A stretch of 64,000 nucleotides of DNA from GCA-002727735 sp036159515 (GCA_036159515.1 JAYYEV010000081.1:5798-69797), one strand, 5' to 3'; counted from the first letter of the stretch, positions 52,594 to 62,308 are shown. The notes: generated by a model not told the origin, from the letters alone. Made by a program: numbers and translations.

Positions 52594-53814
52594 TTAAAAT
52601 GTTTTAAAAAAATTAACTACTAAATTCATTAATTGTTCTGTCTTGGTTAACATAAGTGTTTCTGATCGATCTAATGGGTCATGATAATGGGCAACTCCAC
52701 CAAGTGTGTATACAAATATTGACGGAACCAAATGTTGGCCAAACCAATAATGATCAGAATTCGGAGATTGGCCTCTTAACTTCACCTTTTTAAATAAGTG
52801 TTGTTTTTCATTAATCCTAGTTATTCTTTTGATATATTTCTGTTGATTTTTCGCGTTTACAATCGCTATTCCATCTTCTCCAGTACCTACTAAATCCAGA
52901 TTTAATAAAAATTTAATTTTTTTTAAATCTAAAATGGGATTGTCTACAAAATATTTTGACCCTAGAAGACCTATCTCTTCTGCTCCAAAACAAATTAACA
53001 CCACCGAATATTTATTTTTATTTATACTGTAATATTTAGCTAAATTTAATAATAAGCTAACCCCGCTAGCATTATCATTTGCACCTGGAAATAGTGTGGA
53101 TCCCATCATGCCTAAATGATCATAATGCGCAGTAATAACTAATGATTTTTTTCTTCTACCTTGAATTCTACCAATAATATTTTGAGTAGTAAGATTTGAC
53201 CTAAATTCATTTTCAATATTTAAAAAAACTTCACTACACCCCCCTATTTTTTTATTAGTTTGAATAATTGGATATTTATATTCTTGATTTGATACTGACC
53301 AGGTTAGTTTATCTTTTGAATACCAAATAACAGGTCCCACATTTGCCAATGATAATTTTAACTGATTGTAATAACTCAATGTATCTACATCATTGATATC
53401 AGAAACATCCAAATAGAAAACTCCTTTATCTTCAAATACTTCTGTAATTTGATCTCCATAATGGTATGGTAGAAGCTTAAAATTTCCCACTGATGACCCT
53501 GATGCAGGGTGAACTATAAAATCAAATCCTGGTTTTAAATTACTATCACAAAACTGAACAACACATTCTTTAGGGAAGGTATTTACGTTTACAGAGTAAA
53601 ATTGCTCGTAAGTTCCATTAATAGGTTTTAGTCCTAAATTTTCAAATTCTTCTTTGATAAATTTGGCTACGTGTTTATGGCCTTCATTCACATAACCTCT
53701 ACCAAAAAACGAAGGTGAAGTAAGTGTATCTACGTAATATTTAAATTGATTTTTCTGAGCGCCTATTAAAGTTGGCAATACAACTAGACAATAGAAAAAA
53801 AACTTTTTGATCAT
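52594..53814 (-). CDS. Secreted M28 family metallopeptidase
   Basis: I start at ATG 53814 (MIKKFFFYCLVVLPTLIGAQ), which gives a signal peptide; the in-frame longer form would overlap the upstream gene and lose it. Of 406 residues, the M28 zinc ligands are visible: VITAHYDHLG (His, about 227-236), GANDNASG (bridging Asp, about 245-252), FGAEEIGLLGS (catalytic Glu and Glu ligand, about 279-289), LNLDLVGTG (Asp ligand) and SDHYWF (His ligand). A PA insert lies before the catalytic region. It is probably a periplasmic or outer-surface aminopeptidase. No T9SS tail is seen. Confidence 0.9.
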   Translation of the reverse strand: MIKKFFFYCLVVLPTLIGAQKNQFKYYVDTLTSPSFFGRGYVNEGHKHVAKFIKEEFENLGLKPINGTYEQFYSVNVNTFPKECVVQFCDSNLKPGFDFIVHPASGSSVGNFKLLPYHYGDQITEVFEDKGVFYLDVSDINDVDTLSYYNQLKLSLANVGPVIWYSKDKLTWSVSNQEYKYPIIQTNKKIGGCSEVFLNIENEFRSNLTTQNIIGRIQGRRKKSLVITAHYDHLGMMGSTLFPGANDNASGVSLLLNLAKYYSINKNKYSVVLICFGAEEIGLLGSKYFVDNPILDLKKIKFLLNLDLVGTGEDGIAIVNAKNQQKYIKRITRINEKQHLFKKVKLRGQSPNSDHYWFGQHLVPSIFVYTLGGVAHYHDPLDRSETLMLTKTEQLMNLVVNFFKTF

Positions 53815-53825
53815 GAGATCATAAA

Positions 53826-54434
53826 TTAATGATATCTTCTTTCGATCAACTTGATAAATTTCTTTACCATAGTCGATTTTAAATTCCAATCAAAAGTTTT
53901 AGCAAGATCGTTTTTGAAAAAGGTAAGCGCTTCTTCTTTTGAAGAACAGTTATTTAATCGATTTATAGTTTTTTCAAAAAGGGATGCGTCTCCATTAAAT
54001 AAATTTTGTGTCAAAAGGAACCTCTCATTGAGCCCTATCTCCTTAGTTAAGTCGAGAATTTTTTGTTCACCAAACTGGTCTGCAAGGGTTGTTTGTGATT
54101 GAGACAGTATTTCGTTAACACTTCTTTTTTCTTCATCTATTTTTTTCTTTTGTTTGGTTTCTTCTGCCTTATTTTCTATAATTTCTTCAAATTCTTCAAT
54201 TTCAATGGCATCAATTAAGTTAGTTTGATTTTTCTCCGCTGTACCAAGTTCATCATTTATTTCTTGATTGAAATTCTCTGACGCATGATACTTAAGAATA
54301 ATTAATTCCTCCTGCAGTGAATAACAAATAGAAATAACTCCTTGAATATCAGATTCATTTTGCTTTAGGCTAGCAATTTTTTGGGTTAATTCTTGCAGAA
54401 TTAAATCGATTTTTTTTGTATCAATCTCTTCCAT
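53826..54434 (-). CDS. Conserved-looking cytoplasmic protein with acidic linker, function unknown
   Basis: I choose ATG 54434 (MEEIDTKKIDLILQEL); a GTG at 54443 would add MLN. The 202-residue protein has an N-terminal helical segment (1-60), a glutamate/lysine-rich linker (about 75-110) and a C-terminal helical domain (DQFGEQKILDLTKEIGLNERFLLTQNLFNGDASLFEKTINRLN, about 120-195) ending in KKFIKLIERRYH. The C-terminal part resembles a domain I have seen in other Flavobacteriia of unknown role. It lies 11 bases upstream of the peptidase start. Not recognised further. Confidence 0.65.
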   Translation of the reverse strand: MEEIDTKKIDLILQELTQKIASLKQNESDIQGVISICYSLQEELIILKYHASENFNQEINDELGTAEKNQTNLIDAIEIEEFEEIIENKAEETKQKKKIDEEKRSVNEILSQSQTTLADQFGEQKILDLTKEIGLNERFLLTQNLFNGDASLFEKTINRLNNCSSKEEALTFFKNDLAKTFDWNLKSTMVKKFIKLIERRYH

Positions 54435-54541
54435 ATTTAACACTTATCTTTGCAAGATTGATTTTTTTTGAAAACCAATTACATTGTTAAAGTTGTATTT
54501 TTCAACATAACATTTTGATTTATTTTCACGTTACAGTTCTA

Positions 54542-54549
54542 TAAATTTG
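54542..54549 (+). promoter_or_regulatory. Candidate -7 element of murF-alr (leaderless candidate)
   Basis: TAAATTTG ends 4 bases before the TTG start at 54554, so the message would begin at or beside the start codon. A TTTG at 54514-54517 is 24 bases upstream, slightly long for a -33 element. A second box, TATCTTTGC at 54445-54453, could supply a leader of about 95 bases instead. Confidence 0.37.
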
Positions 54550-54553
54550 GCCA

Positions 54554-56923
54554 TTGCATATCAATAGTTCATATTCCATTACAGAAATTTCCCAAATCGT
54601 GGGAGGTAAATATGAAGGGAATGTAAATTTCAAAGTGGCTAGTATATGTTTTGATTCAAGATTAATTTTTAATGAAACTAATGGGCTTTTTGTAGCTATT
54701 AAAACAACCAAAAATGATGGTCATAAGTTCATTAAAGAAGCATATGAAAAAGGAATAAGGTGTTTTATTACTGAGAGGCCTCCTAAAAACAAAGAAAAAG
54801 ATGCATCATATATCATTGTAAAAAACAGTATTTTATCCATCCAAAAATGGGCTAAACATCACAGAGAAAAATTTAACATCCCCATATTAGCTATTTCTGG
54901 AAGTTATGGAAAAACCATCGTTAAGGAATGGATTTTTCATTTTGCAAGATCAGAATATAATGTAATTAGAAGCCCAAAAAGCTACAACTCTAAACTTGGT
55001 GTTGCATTATCTGTTTTAATGCTTACTGATGAACATGACTTAGGAATTTTTGAGCTAGGCATTTCAGAACCTGGGGAGATGGATGTACTCAAATCAATAA
55101 CACAACCTACTCACGTCATTATTACTAATGTATCAACTGCCCATATCGAAAATTTTGAAAATAAATCACAACTCAAAGAAGAGAAGGAGAAATTAATAGT
55201 TAAAAATAATACGATTTACTATAAAGAAGGAGATATTCCAGCTTGGCAGAAAAAAATCGTGAAAGAAGGTCAGCAAATCACCATTGATTTAAATGGCAAA
55301 AAAAGAACTTTCACTATTCCATTTAAAGATGAAATTTCAGCCTACAATTTTGCTCACTGCGTAGCTTTCTTAGATCTAATTCATATTAAAGAAGAAATTA
55401 TTTTAAAATTAAGCCCTTCTCTTCCCAAAATTTCCTCTAGGCTGGAAAAAAAGGGCGGAATTAATAATTCTACATTGATAAATGACACATATAGTCATGA
55501 TCACTCTTCTATTTTTCATGGTCTTGAAACACTTAAAGCTGAGTCAGGGAAAGGTCATAGTACATTCATTTATGTAAATGATCAACATATTAAAATTAAA
55601 GAGAGTGACGAAATTATGAATTGGGTAAAGAAATATGAAATATCACAATTCATAGCTATAGGAGCTAATTTAAAAGACATTAAATCACAGTTAAGACCAA
55701 ATGACTTTCTTTTCAATAACTTACATGAATTTAATGCCTCCTTTGATAACCTAAATATATACGATCATCATATCTTGTTGAAGGGAAATAACAAATTGAC
55801 CACCCAAAAAATTAATGAAAAGATTGAGGCCAAAAAACACGAAACTGTTCTTGAAATTAACCTCAATCATGTAGAGAGTAATTATACATTTTATAAAAAT
55901 TTAATTTCAAAGAATACCAAAACTCTAGCCATGATAAAGGCAGCAGGGTATGGTGCAGGGTTAATTGAAATTGGGAAAAAATTAGAGTTTTGTAATATTG
56001 ATTACTTGGGTGTTGCCTACGTCGATGAAGGGGTTGAATTAAGAAAAAACGGAATAGCGAAACCCATCTTGGTTATGAACCCAAGTGTAGCTTCATTTAA
56101 TGCACTTATAAACCATAATTTAACACCTGCCATGCATGATTTAAATCAATTGAACTCATTTACAGGAAAGTTGATTGATTTAAATGTAAATGCTTATCCG
56201 GTGCATTTAAAATTAAACTCTGGTATGAACCGATTGGGGTTTTCAGAATGGGAAATAGATTCTCTTATTGCCTTTTTAAAAAGCCAACCTGAAATTAAAG
56301 TAGAAGGTATTTTCAGTCATCTGTTTGCTAGTGATAATGAGGAAGGGGAAAGTCAAACCTTAGATCAAATACAAAATTTCAAATTAAATTGTGAAAGAAT
56401 TGAAGAGGGTTTAAGAATTAACACCATCAAGCACATCTTAAATACGGCAGGGATTGAGCGATACGGTGATCATCAATTCAATATGGTGAGACTCGGGATA
56501 GGACTCTATGGAATTTCTTCCAACTATGATCTAAAGCCTATTGCCACTCTTACTTCAACAGTTTCTAAAATAAGAGAAATTGAAGCTGAAGAATTTATTG
56601 GTTATGGGTTAACAAATGTGACTAAGAAAAAAACAAAAATTGCTATTATTCCTCTAGGCTATGCTGATGGTTATGCAAGAGTTCTTGGGAATGGGAAAGG
56701 GAATATGATGATCAATAATAAACTTATTCCTACTGTAGGTAATATTTGCATGGATATGACTTTTCTAGATGTTACTAATCTAAATATTAAAGAAGGTGAT
56801 CGAGTTGAGGTTTTTGGGCCCAATAGAAAAATAGAAGATTTAGCAAAAGAAGCAAACACCATCCCGTATGAAATATTGAGCTGTATTTCTCAGCGTGTAG
56901 TGAGGGTATATGAAAAAGACTAA
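54554..56923 (+). CDS. Bifunctional MurF-Alr (UDP-MurNAc-tripeptide:D-Ala-D-Ala ligase / alanine racemase)
   Basis: The 789-residue protein fuses two cell-wall enzymes. Residues 1-430 are MurF: the ATP-binding GSYGKTIVKEW (about 116-126) and a C-terminal domain with NDTYSHDHSS (about 312-321). Residues 431-789 are alanine racemase: MIKAAGYGAG with the PLP lysine (about 459-468), HLKLNSGMNRLGF, RLGIGLYGI, the tyrosine loop GYGLTN and NICMDMTFLDV. Known in Bacteroidota, the fusion couples D-Ala supply to ligation. The start is a TTG (MHINSSYSITEISQIVGG) with no upstream alternative; a -7 box lies next to it. It overlaps the flippase start by one base. Confidence 0.93.
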   Translation: MHINSSYSITEISQIVGGKYEGNVNFKVASICFDSRLIFNETNGLFVAIKTTKNDGHKFIKEAYEKGIRCFITERPPKNKEKDASYIIVKNSILSIQKWAKHHREKFNIPILAISGSYGKTIVKEWIFHFARSEYNVIRSPKSYNSKLGVALSVLMLTDEHDLGIFELGISEPGEMDVLKSITQPTHVIITNVSTAHIENFENKSQLKEEKEKLIVKNNTIYYKEGDIPAWQKKIVKEGQQITIDLNGKKRTFTIPFKDEISAYNFAHCVAFLDLIHIKEEIILKLSPSLPKISSRLEKKGGINNSTLINDTYSHDHSSIFHGLETLKAESGKGHSTFIYVNDQHIKIKESDEIMNWVKKYEISQFIAIGANLKDIKSQLRPNDFLFNNLHEFNASFDNLNIYDHHILLKGNNKLTTQKINEKIEAKKHETVLEINLNHVESNYTFYKNLISKNTKTLAMIKAAGYGAGLIEIGKKLEFCNIDYLGVAYVDEGVELRKNGIAKPILVMNPSVASFNALINHNLTPAMHDLNQLNSFTGKLIDLNVNAYPVHLKLNSGMNRLGFSEWEIDSLIAFLKSQPEIKVEGIFSHLFASDNEEGESQTLDQIQNFKLNCERIEEGLRINTIKHILNTAGIERYGDHQFNMVRLGIGLYGISSNYDLKPIATLTSTVSKIREIEAEEFIGYGLTNVTKKKTKIAIIPLGYADGYARVLGNGKGNMMINNKLIPTVGNICMDMTFLDVTNLNIKEGDRVEVFGPNRKIEDLAKEANTIPYEILSCISQRVVRVYEKD

Positions 56924-58398
56924 TGAAAAAAAAATTTGTTTCTAACTTAATATTAGTATTAGTTCTTAATTTCATTATTAAGCCGTTATATATTCTTGGA
57001 ATAGATGCGGAAATTTTAAAAATTACAGAGTTAAATAATGCGGGTACTTACGGAACTTATTTTTCTCTTTTAAGCCTATCATTTGTATTTAATATATTTC
57101 TAGACTTAGGTATAAATAATTACAACACTCGAAACATTGCAAGGGATAATGACAAGATTCATGATGAACTACATGGTAATTTATCGCTAAAACTTGGTTT
57201 ATCTTTCTTTTATTTACTTCTGTTACTTTTTATAGGAATTGTTTTTTCATATAACTGGTATGAAATTAAGTGGCTGATAGTCATAGGGTTTAATCAGGTT
57301 TTAGTAGCTCTTATTCTATTTATGAGGTCAAATTTATCTGCTATTTTTCTGTTAAAAGAAGATAGCTTTATTTCGGTTCTTGATCGAATTATATTAATAC
57401 TATTTTGTGGATATTTTTTATGGGCTGGTACCTCTAATACGTTGATCACCATTGAGTTTTTTATTCTATCTCAAACATTAGCCTATGCGCTTACCCTCGT
57501 TATATGTATTTTCATTTTAAAAAGGAAAACCCATGTATTTAAACTCCTTTGGGATATACCATTTTTTAAATCTACGATTCAAAAAAGTCTTCCTTATGCC
57601 CTGCTGATATTTCTTATGTCCATATACTACTACTCAGATGTAGTAATGATTGAAAGGATAAAAAATAATTATGAAGCAGTAAGTTATGCTCACGGTTATC
57701 GATTTTTCATGGCTTTTAATATGGTGGGTTACTTATTTGCTGGTTTATTATTACCTGTTTTTTCTAAAATGATTAAGGAAGGGAATAATGTAAGCCCTAT
57801 TACATGGTTATCATTTAAGTTAATTTTTTTAATCGCAATTCTAATTTGTGTTTCCATATGGCCTGTAAAAGAAGAATTATTGTTTTGGAGATACGAAATC
57901 ATTGGAGAGTATTTGTTGCATTCTTCAAAAACTTTTGGGTGGCTTTTATTGTCTTTTGTTGCCATATCATGCAATTACATATTTGGTACGTTATTAACAG
58001 CTAATGGGAGTTTAAAACAATTAAATATCATGGCATTTATTGGAGTTCTAATCAACTTATTTCTAAATATGACGCTAATACCAGATTACGGTTCTGAAGG
58101 AGCTGCTTTCGCTAGTCTAATCACTCAATTATTTACTCTTTTTTCTCAAATTGTAATCACTTATCGACAATTTCATTTTACGATATTTCATGTAGGAGGA
58201 ATTCAACTTTTAGCCTTTATAACACTGACTAGCTTAACAAGCTATACCATACATTACTTAAATTTATTTTCTACCAATTGGTTCATAAATATCATTGCTA
58301 CTATTGTTGTCGGAAGTGTTTTTAGCTTAATATTAAGATTTGTATCCATTAAAGATGTTTTTAAACTTATAAACTCTCATCAAGATGAACGCATTTAA
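56923..58398 (+). CDS. Polysaccharide flippase (Wzx/MATE-like, oligosaccharide flippase family)
   Basis: The 491-residue protein has about fourteen hydrophobic helices, starting with NLILVLVLNFIIKPLYILGI, with conserved polysaccharide_synt features such as YGTYFSLLSLSF near residue 45 and the ALASxIT-like GSEGAAFASLITQ near residue 388. It is predicted to flip lipid-linked repeat units to the periplasmic face. It is linked to Wzz-like and ligase genes downstream. Its start shares one base with the murF-alr stop, and a gap of 54 bases with a good promoter follows it. Confidence 0.85.
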   Translation: MKKKFVSNLILVLVLNFIIKPLYILGIDAEILKITELNNAGTYGTYFSLLSLSFVFNIFLDLGINNYNTRNIARDNDKIHDELHGNLSLKLGLSFFYLLLLLFIGIVFSYNWYEIKWLIVIGFNQVLVALILFMRSNLSAIFLLKEDSFISVLDRIILILFCGYFLWAGTSNTLITIEFFILSQTLAYALTLVICIFILKRKTHVFKLLWDIPFFKSTIQKSLPYALLIFLMSIYYYSDVVMIERIKNNYEAVSYAHGYRFFMAFNMVGYLFAGLLLPVFSKMIKEGNNVSPITWLSFKLIFLIAILICVSIWPVKEELLFWRYEIIGEYLLHSSKTFGWLLLSFVAISCNYIFGTLLTANGSLKQLNIMAFIGVLINLFLNMTLIPDYGSEGAAFASLITQLFTLFSQIVITYRQFHFTIFHVGGIQLLAFITLTSLTSYTIHYLNLFSTNWFINIIATIVVGSVFSLILRFVSIKDVFKLINSHQDERI

Positions 58399-58401
58399 TT
58401 A

Positions 58402-58433
58402 TTTGTTCACATTACTTCTAAAAGTTAAATTTG
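58402..58433 (+). promoter_or_regulatory. Promoter of the Wzz-like/ligase genes
   Basis: TTTG at 58402-58405 is followed after 20 bases by TAAATTTG at 58426-58433 and then C. Both elements and the spacing match the Bacteroidota consensus exactly. The wzz-like ATG is at 58453, giving a leader of about 13 bases that contains AGGA. Confidence 0.62.
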
Positions 58434-58452
58434 CAAACCTAAACAGGAAAAA

Positions 58453-59430
58453 ATGAGCGATCCCACACATAACACGTTATATCTAATTGAATTTCTTTGG
58501 AAGAAAAAGAAAATTATCATAACAGCAGCAGTAATCGCAGGTGTAATCTCCATTTTTGTTTCTTTAATCATTCAAGAAAAATTTGAATCTTCGGTTACAC
58601 TTTATCCTGCTAAATCAAGTTCAGTCACTTTTAATGAAGTGATTACAGAAGATCAAAGCGTTTCTAAATTTGGAGAGGAAGAGGAAGCCGAACAAATGCT
58701 TCAAATTCTAGAGTCAGGAAATATTCGAAGTAAGATTATTAGTAAATATGACTTACTAAATCATTATGAAATAGATGTGACCGGAAAATATGTAAATACA
58801 GATTTAAATAAGACCTATTACGAAAACATCAGCTTTAAAAGAAATAATAATGGAGCTGTCATCATTACTGTAATGGATAAAAGTCCAGATACAGCTGCAC
58901 TTATTGCAAATGATATTGCCTCATTGTATGATAGTACTAAAAATGCCATGATACACGAAAGAGCATTGACTGACTTTTATATTAAAAAACAAAAATTAAA
59001 TAAATTAAAATTGGAGATGCAACAGTTACGTGACACCATGTCTGCATTAACCTCTTTAGGTGTGGTAACGGATGATGCTTATCAAGCCCTTACAGAAGCC
59101 TTTATAAATGCTAAAAACGCATCCATTCAGAAAAAATTTCAAGATAAAATTGAAATGACAGATCAATATGGTTCTGTACTAAAATCTTTTCAAGTAAAAG
59201 TGGAATTTCTTTCTGAAAGATTGGCTACTATGGAAACTTCATATGAGCAAGCAGAAAGTGATGCAAACAGTTTTTTATCCCATAAATTTATAGTTGAGAA
59301 AGCCTATCCGGCTGAAAAAAAATCTTATCCAGTAAGATGGCTAATTGTAGTCATGTCAACATCTTCCGTTATACTACTTACGATATTAGGGCTTATCATT
59401 AAACAAAGAATTTCTGAATTAAAAAGTTAA
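58453..59430 (+). CDS. Wzz-like polysaccharide chain-length determinant
   Basis: The 325-residue protein has an N-terminal membrane helix (about 17-40, IIITAAVIAGVISIFVSLII), a large periplasmic region with helices (about 130-260, coiled-coil-like, KLNKLKLEMQQLRDTM), and a second helix at about 295-318 preceded by the proline/aromatic AYPAEKKSYPVRWLI. This is the PCP/Wzz plan for control of O-antigen or capsule chain length. No tyrosine kinase domain follows, so it is not a full PCP-2a. It overlaps the ligase by one base. Confidence 0.85.
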   Translation: MSDPTHNTLYLIEFLWKKKKIIITAAVIAGVISIFVSLIIQEKFESSVTLYPAKSSSVTFNEVITEDQSVSKFGEEEEAEQMLQILESGNIRSKIISKYDLLNHYEIDVTGKYVNTDLNKTYYENISFKRNNNGAVIITVMDKSPDTAALIANDIASLYDSTKNAMIHERALTDFYIKKQKLNKLKLEMQQLRDTMSALTSLGVVTDDAYQALTEAFINAKNASIQKKFQDKIEMTDQYGSVLKSFQVKVEFLSERLATMETSYEQAESDANSFLSHKFIVEKAYPAEKKSYPVRWLIVVMSTSSVILLTILGLIIKQRISELKS

Positions 59431-60863
59431 TGGTCTCCTTTTTATTAAAAAAAGAATTTGGCCTCACTGCTATCACTTTGTTTGCGTTAATAAACGGCAT
59501 TCTAATATTTAATGAGATTTACCTGCAATTACTATTACCTGTTTTAATTTTAATTACGTATTGGTTTATTTTCAGACTCGACTTTGTTTTTTTATTGATT
59601 GTATTTTGCACTCCCCTTTCATTCAACTTTGAAAATTTATTTGCAGGTGGAATAGGATTTTATTTCCCAACCGAACCGCTGCTACTTGTTTTTAGCTTGA
59701 TTTTCATATTTAAACTCATATTAAATAAAAAGTTAAAAGACAAATTATATCATTTACGTCATCCTCTAACAATATTTATTATACTACATTTTTGTTGGAT
59801 GTTCATAACATCTATATCAAGCGAAATGCCTGTAGTTTCTTTTAAGTATTTATTAGCAAGAACATGGTTTCTTTGCCCCATTTACTTTTATGGATCATTA
59901 TATTTCAAACAAGGAATTCTTGCTATTAAGCGATTTTTAACGGCATATACCATTCCTATGTTCATAGTTACTTGTTATACATTATTAAACCACATGCTTC
60001 ATGGTTTTAGTGAAGAGGCTGGGCATTGGGTAATGTGGCCATTTTTTAAAGATCATACTTCTTATGGAGCTATTCTAGCCATGACTATACCTATTTCCAT
60101 TTGGCTTTACAGAAATCAAAAATACTTTTATGCTAAGCTTTTTTACCTATTTGTAATTGTTATACTGTTAATTGGGCTATACTTTAGTTACACGAGGGCA
60201 GCCTGGTTAACCATGGCTGGTGGTCTTTTTGTTTATTTACTTTATTACTTTAAAATCAAAATGAAATGGTTGATTTCTCTTTCCATCATCCCACTTGTCA
60301 TGCTATTCATTAATTTTAATGAAATAGGTTATTTGTTAAATAAAAATGATGCTGAACACACCACTGAGAATTTCTCAGAAAGACTAGAATCTATGTCAAA
60401 TGTTTCTACAGATGCTTCTAATCTTGAAAGATTAAATCGATGGAATTCAGCTATTTCACTTTTTAAAGAGAGACCCATTTTGGGCTGGGGACCAGGAACA
60501 TACGCATTTGTATATGCCCCATATCAGGATGCCAGTGATTTAACCATCATTAGTACAAATTTTGGGGACGGTGGTAATGCGCATAGCGAATATTTGGGGC
60601 CACTCTCTGAACAAGGTGTTTTGGGGCTCATTTTAGTTATTGCAATTGTTTTTACTTTCTTTTTTTATTCTGGTAAATTCTATATTAGCTCAGATCATAA
60701 TCCGACTAAAGGAATTACTCTTATGATTATAGTTGCCCTTTCTACATATTTTGCTCATGGAATTTTAAATAACTACCTTGATACAGATAAGGCCTCTATA
60801 TTAGTTTGGGGGCTTATGAGCTTATTTATTTGTATATCAAACGAAAGTTTACTTAAAACGTAA
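59430..60863 (+). CDS. O-antigen ligase/polymerase family membrane protein
   Basis: The 477-residue protein has about twelve hydrophobic helices and a large periplasmic loop (about 295-390) with GWGPGTYAFVY (about 350-360) and HSEYLGPLSEQGVLGL (about 385-400), the H-S-x-x-L/G-x-x-G signature of the Wzy_C (WaaL/Wzy/PglL) superfamily. Ligase and polymerase cannot be told apart without more context. It is cotranscribed with Wzz-like and flippase genes, so it acts in surface polysaccharide assembly. Confidence 0.85.
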   Translation: MVSFLLKKEFGLTAITLFALINGILIFNEIYLQLLLPVLILITYWFIFRLDFVFLLIVFCTPLSFNFENLFAGGIGFYFPTEPLLLVFSLIFIFKLILNKKLKDKLYHLRHPLTIFIILHFCWMFITSISSEMPVVSFKYLLARTWFLCPIYFYGSLYFKQGILAIKRFLTAYTIPMFIVTCYTLLNHMLHGFSEEAGHWVMWPFFKDHTSYGAILAMTIPISIWLYRNQKYFYAKLFYLFVIVILLIGLYFSYTRAAWLTMAGGLFVYLLYYFKIKMKWLISLSIIPLVMLFINFNEIGYLLNKNDAEHTTENFSERLESMSNVSTDASNLERLNRWNSAISLFKERPILGWGPGTYAFVYAPYQDASDLTIISTNFGDGGNAHSEYLGPLSEQGVLGLILVIAIVFTFFFYSGKFYISSDHNPTKGITLMIIVALSTYFAHGILNNYLDTDKASILVWGLMSLFICISNESLLKT

Positions 60864-60896
60864 TTAAAATATGTTTTAAAGTCTTTTATTTAACTT

Positions 60897-62249
60897 ATGA
60901 GTAAATCAAAATCTGTTTTCGTTTGTCAATCATGTGGTCAAGAAAGTCCTAAATGGACTGGAAAATGCAGTGGATGTAATGAATGGAATACTCTTGAAGA
61001 AAAACTCCAAACATCTTCAAAAAACAGACAAACATTATATGAAGTTCGTACTAAAAAAGCCATTCCTGTTTCATCCATCAAAGAAAACGCTGCTATTCGA
61101 TTATTAACTAATGATGAAGAATTTAATAGAGTTGTGGGAGGTGGATTAGTTTCAGGTTCGGTTACTCTTCTTGCTGGTGAGCCTGGAATTGGAAAATCTA
61201 CTTTAACTTTAAAATTAGCGCTAAGCTTAAATAAAACGGTGTTGTATGTTACAGGTGAAGAAAGTGCTGAACAAATCAAATTAAGAGCTAAGCGACTAAA
61301 AGATGAAAATAAAGAATGCTATGTACTTAATGAATCCAAATTAGAAAATGTCATTTCAGAAGCAGAAAAGTTATTTCCCGAGTTACTAATTATTGACTCT
61401 GTTCAAACCTTAAGTATTGACGAGATTGACTCTGTACAAGGAAGTACAACTCAAATTAGACATTGCGCTGAGGTGTTGATTAAATATGCCAAGACTAAAC
61501 AAATACCCACATTAATTATTGGTCATGTCACAAAAGATGGCTCCATAGCAGGACCTAAAATTCTTGAGCATATGGTAGATACAGTACTTCAATTTGAAGG
61601 AGATAAGAATCATCTGTACAGAATTGTGAGGAGTACAAAAAATAGATTTGGCAATACCAATGAAATTGGGATATATGAAATGTTTGAAGATGGACTAAAA
61701 GGTGTGAAATCTCCCAACAAATTACTAATTTCAGAAAACACATCTGAACTCAGTGGAATAGCAATTGGATGTAGTCTGGAAGGAATAAGACCCATTATGA
61801 TTGAGATACAAGCATTGAGCTCGACAGCAACTTATGGCACACCTCAGAGATCATTCAATGGCCTTGACAGTAAACGGTTAAATATGTTGTTAGCCGTACT
61901 TGAAAAAAGAGGAGGACTAAAATTAAGCCAAAAAGATATTTTCATAAACATCACAGGAGGTATCAAAATTAAAGACCCAGCAATTGACTTAGCCATTATC
62001 TGTGCGGTTCTTTCATCAAACTTCGATTTTCCGATACCTCAAAAAACATGTTTTATCGGTGAAGTTGGATTAAGCGGTGAAATTAGACCAGTTAGTAGAA
62101 TAAATGAAAGAATAAAAGAAGTGGTGAAAATGGGTGCTGAAAGCATATATGTGAGTAAATATGCTAAATTAAATGGTGCAGAAAATGAGAAATATCAACT
62201 AAAAAAGGTCGTTAAGGTCCAGGAAATCATTCAACAACTTATCAAATAG
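60897..62249 (+). CDS. radA: DNA repair protein RadA
   Basis: RadA is a RecA-like branch-migration factor. The 450-residue protein has an N-terminal zinc finger (CQSCGQESPKWTGKCSGCNEW, residues 10-30), Walker A GEPGIGKSTLTLK (about 94-106), Walker B LLIIDSVQTL (about 159-168), the RadA-specific KNRFG (about 248-252) and a Lon protease-like C-terminal domain (about 275-450, with the GEVGLSGEIRPV region and no protease serine). It stands 33 bases after the ligase gene. Confidence 0.95.
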   Translation: MSKSKSVFVCQSCGQESPKWTGKCSGCNEWNTLEEKLQTSSKNRQTLYEVRTKKAIPVSSIKENAAIRLLTNDEEFNRVVGGGLVSGSVTLLAGEPGIGKSTLTLKLALSLNKTVLYVTGEESAEQIKLRAKRLKDENKECYVLNESKLENVISEAEKLFPELLIIDSVQTLSIDEIDSVQGSTTQIRHCAEVLIKYAKTKQIPTLIIGHVTKDGSIAGPKILEHMVDTVLQFEGDKNHLYRIVRSTKNRFGNTNEIGIYEMFEDGLKGVKSPNKLLISENTSELSGIAIGCSLEGIRPIMIEIQALSSTATYGTPQRSFNGLDSKRLNMLLAVLEKRGGLKLSQKDIFINITGGIKIKDPAIDLAIICAVLSSNFDFPIPQKTCFIGEVGLSGEIRPVSRINERIKEVVKMGAESIYVSKYAKLNGAENEKYQLKKVVKVQEIIQQLIK

Positions 62250-62308
62250 TTTCGAATTTTATAGATTAAAATACATTCTTGTTTTATCTTTAGCCCGAAA
62301 CGTTAAAC

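Noticed and set aside
54416..54453. TTG...TATCTTTGC as a full promoter for murF-alr
   Set aside because: The -7 box is good, but the TTG lies 26 bases away, beyond the usual 19-21, so I list it only as an alternative box.
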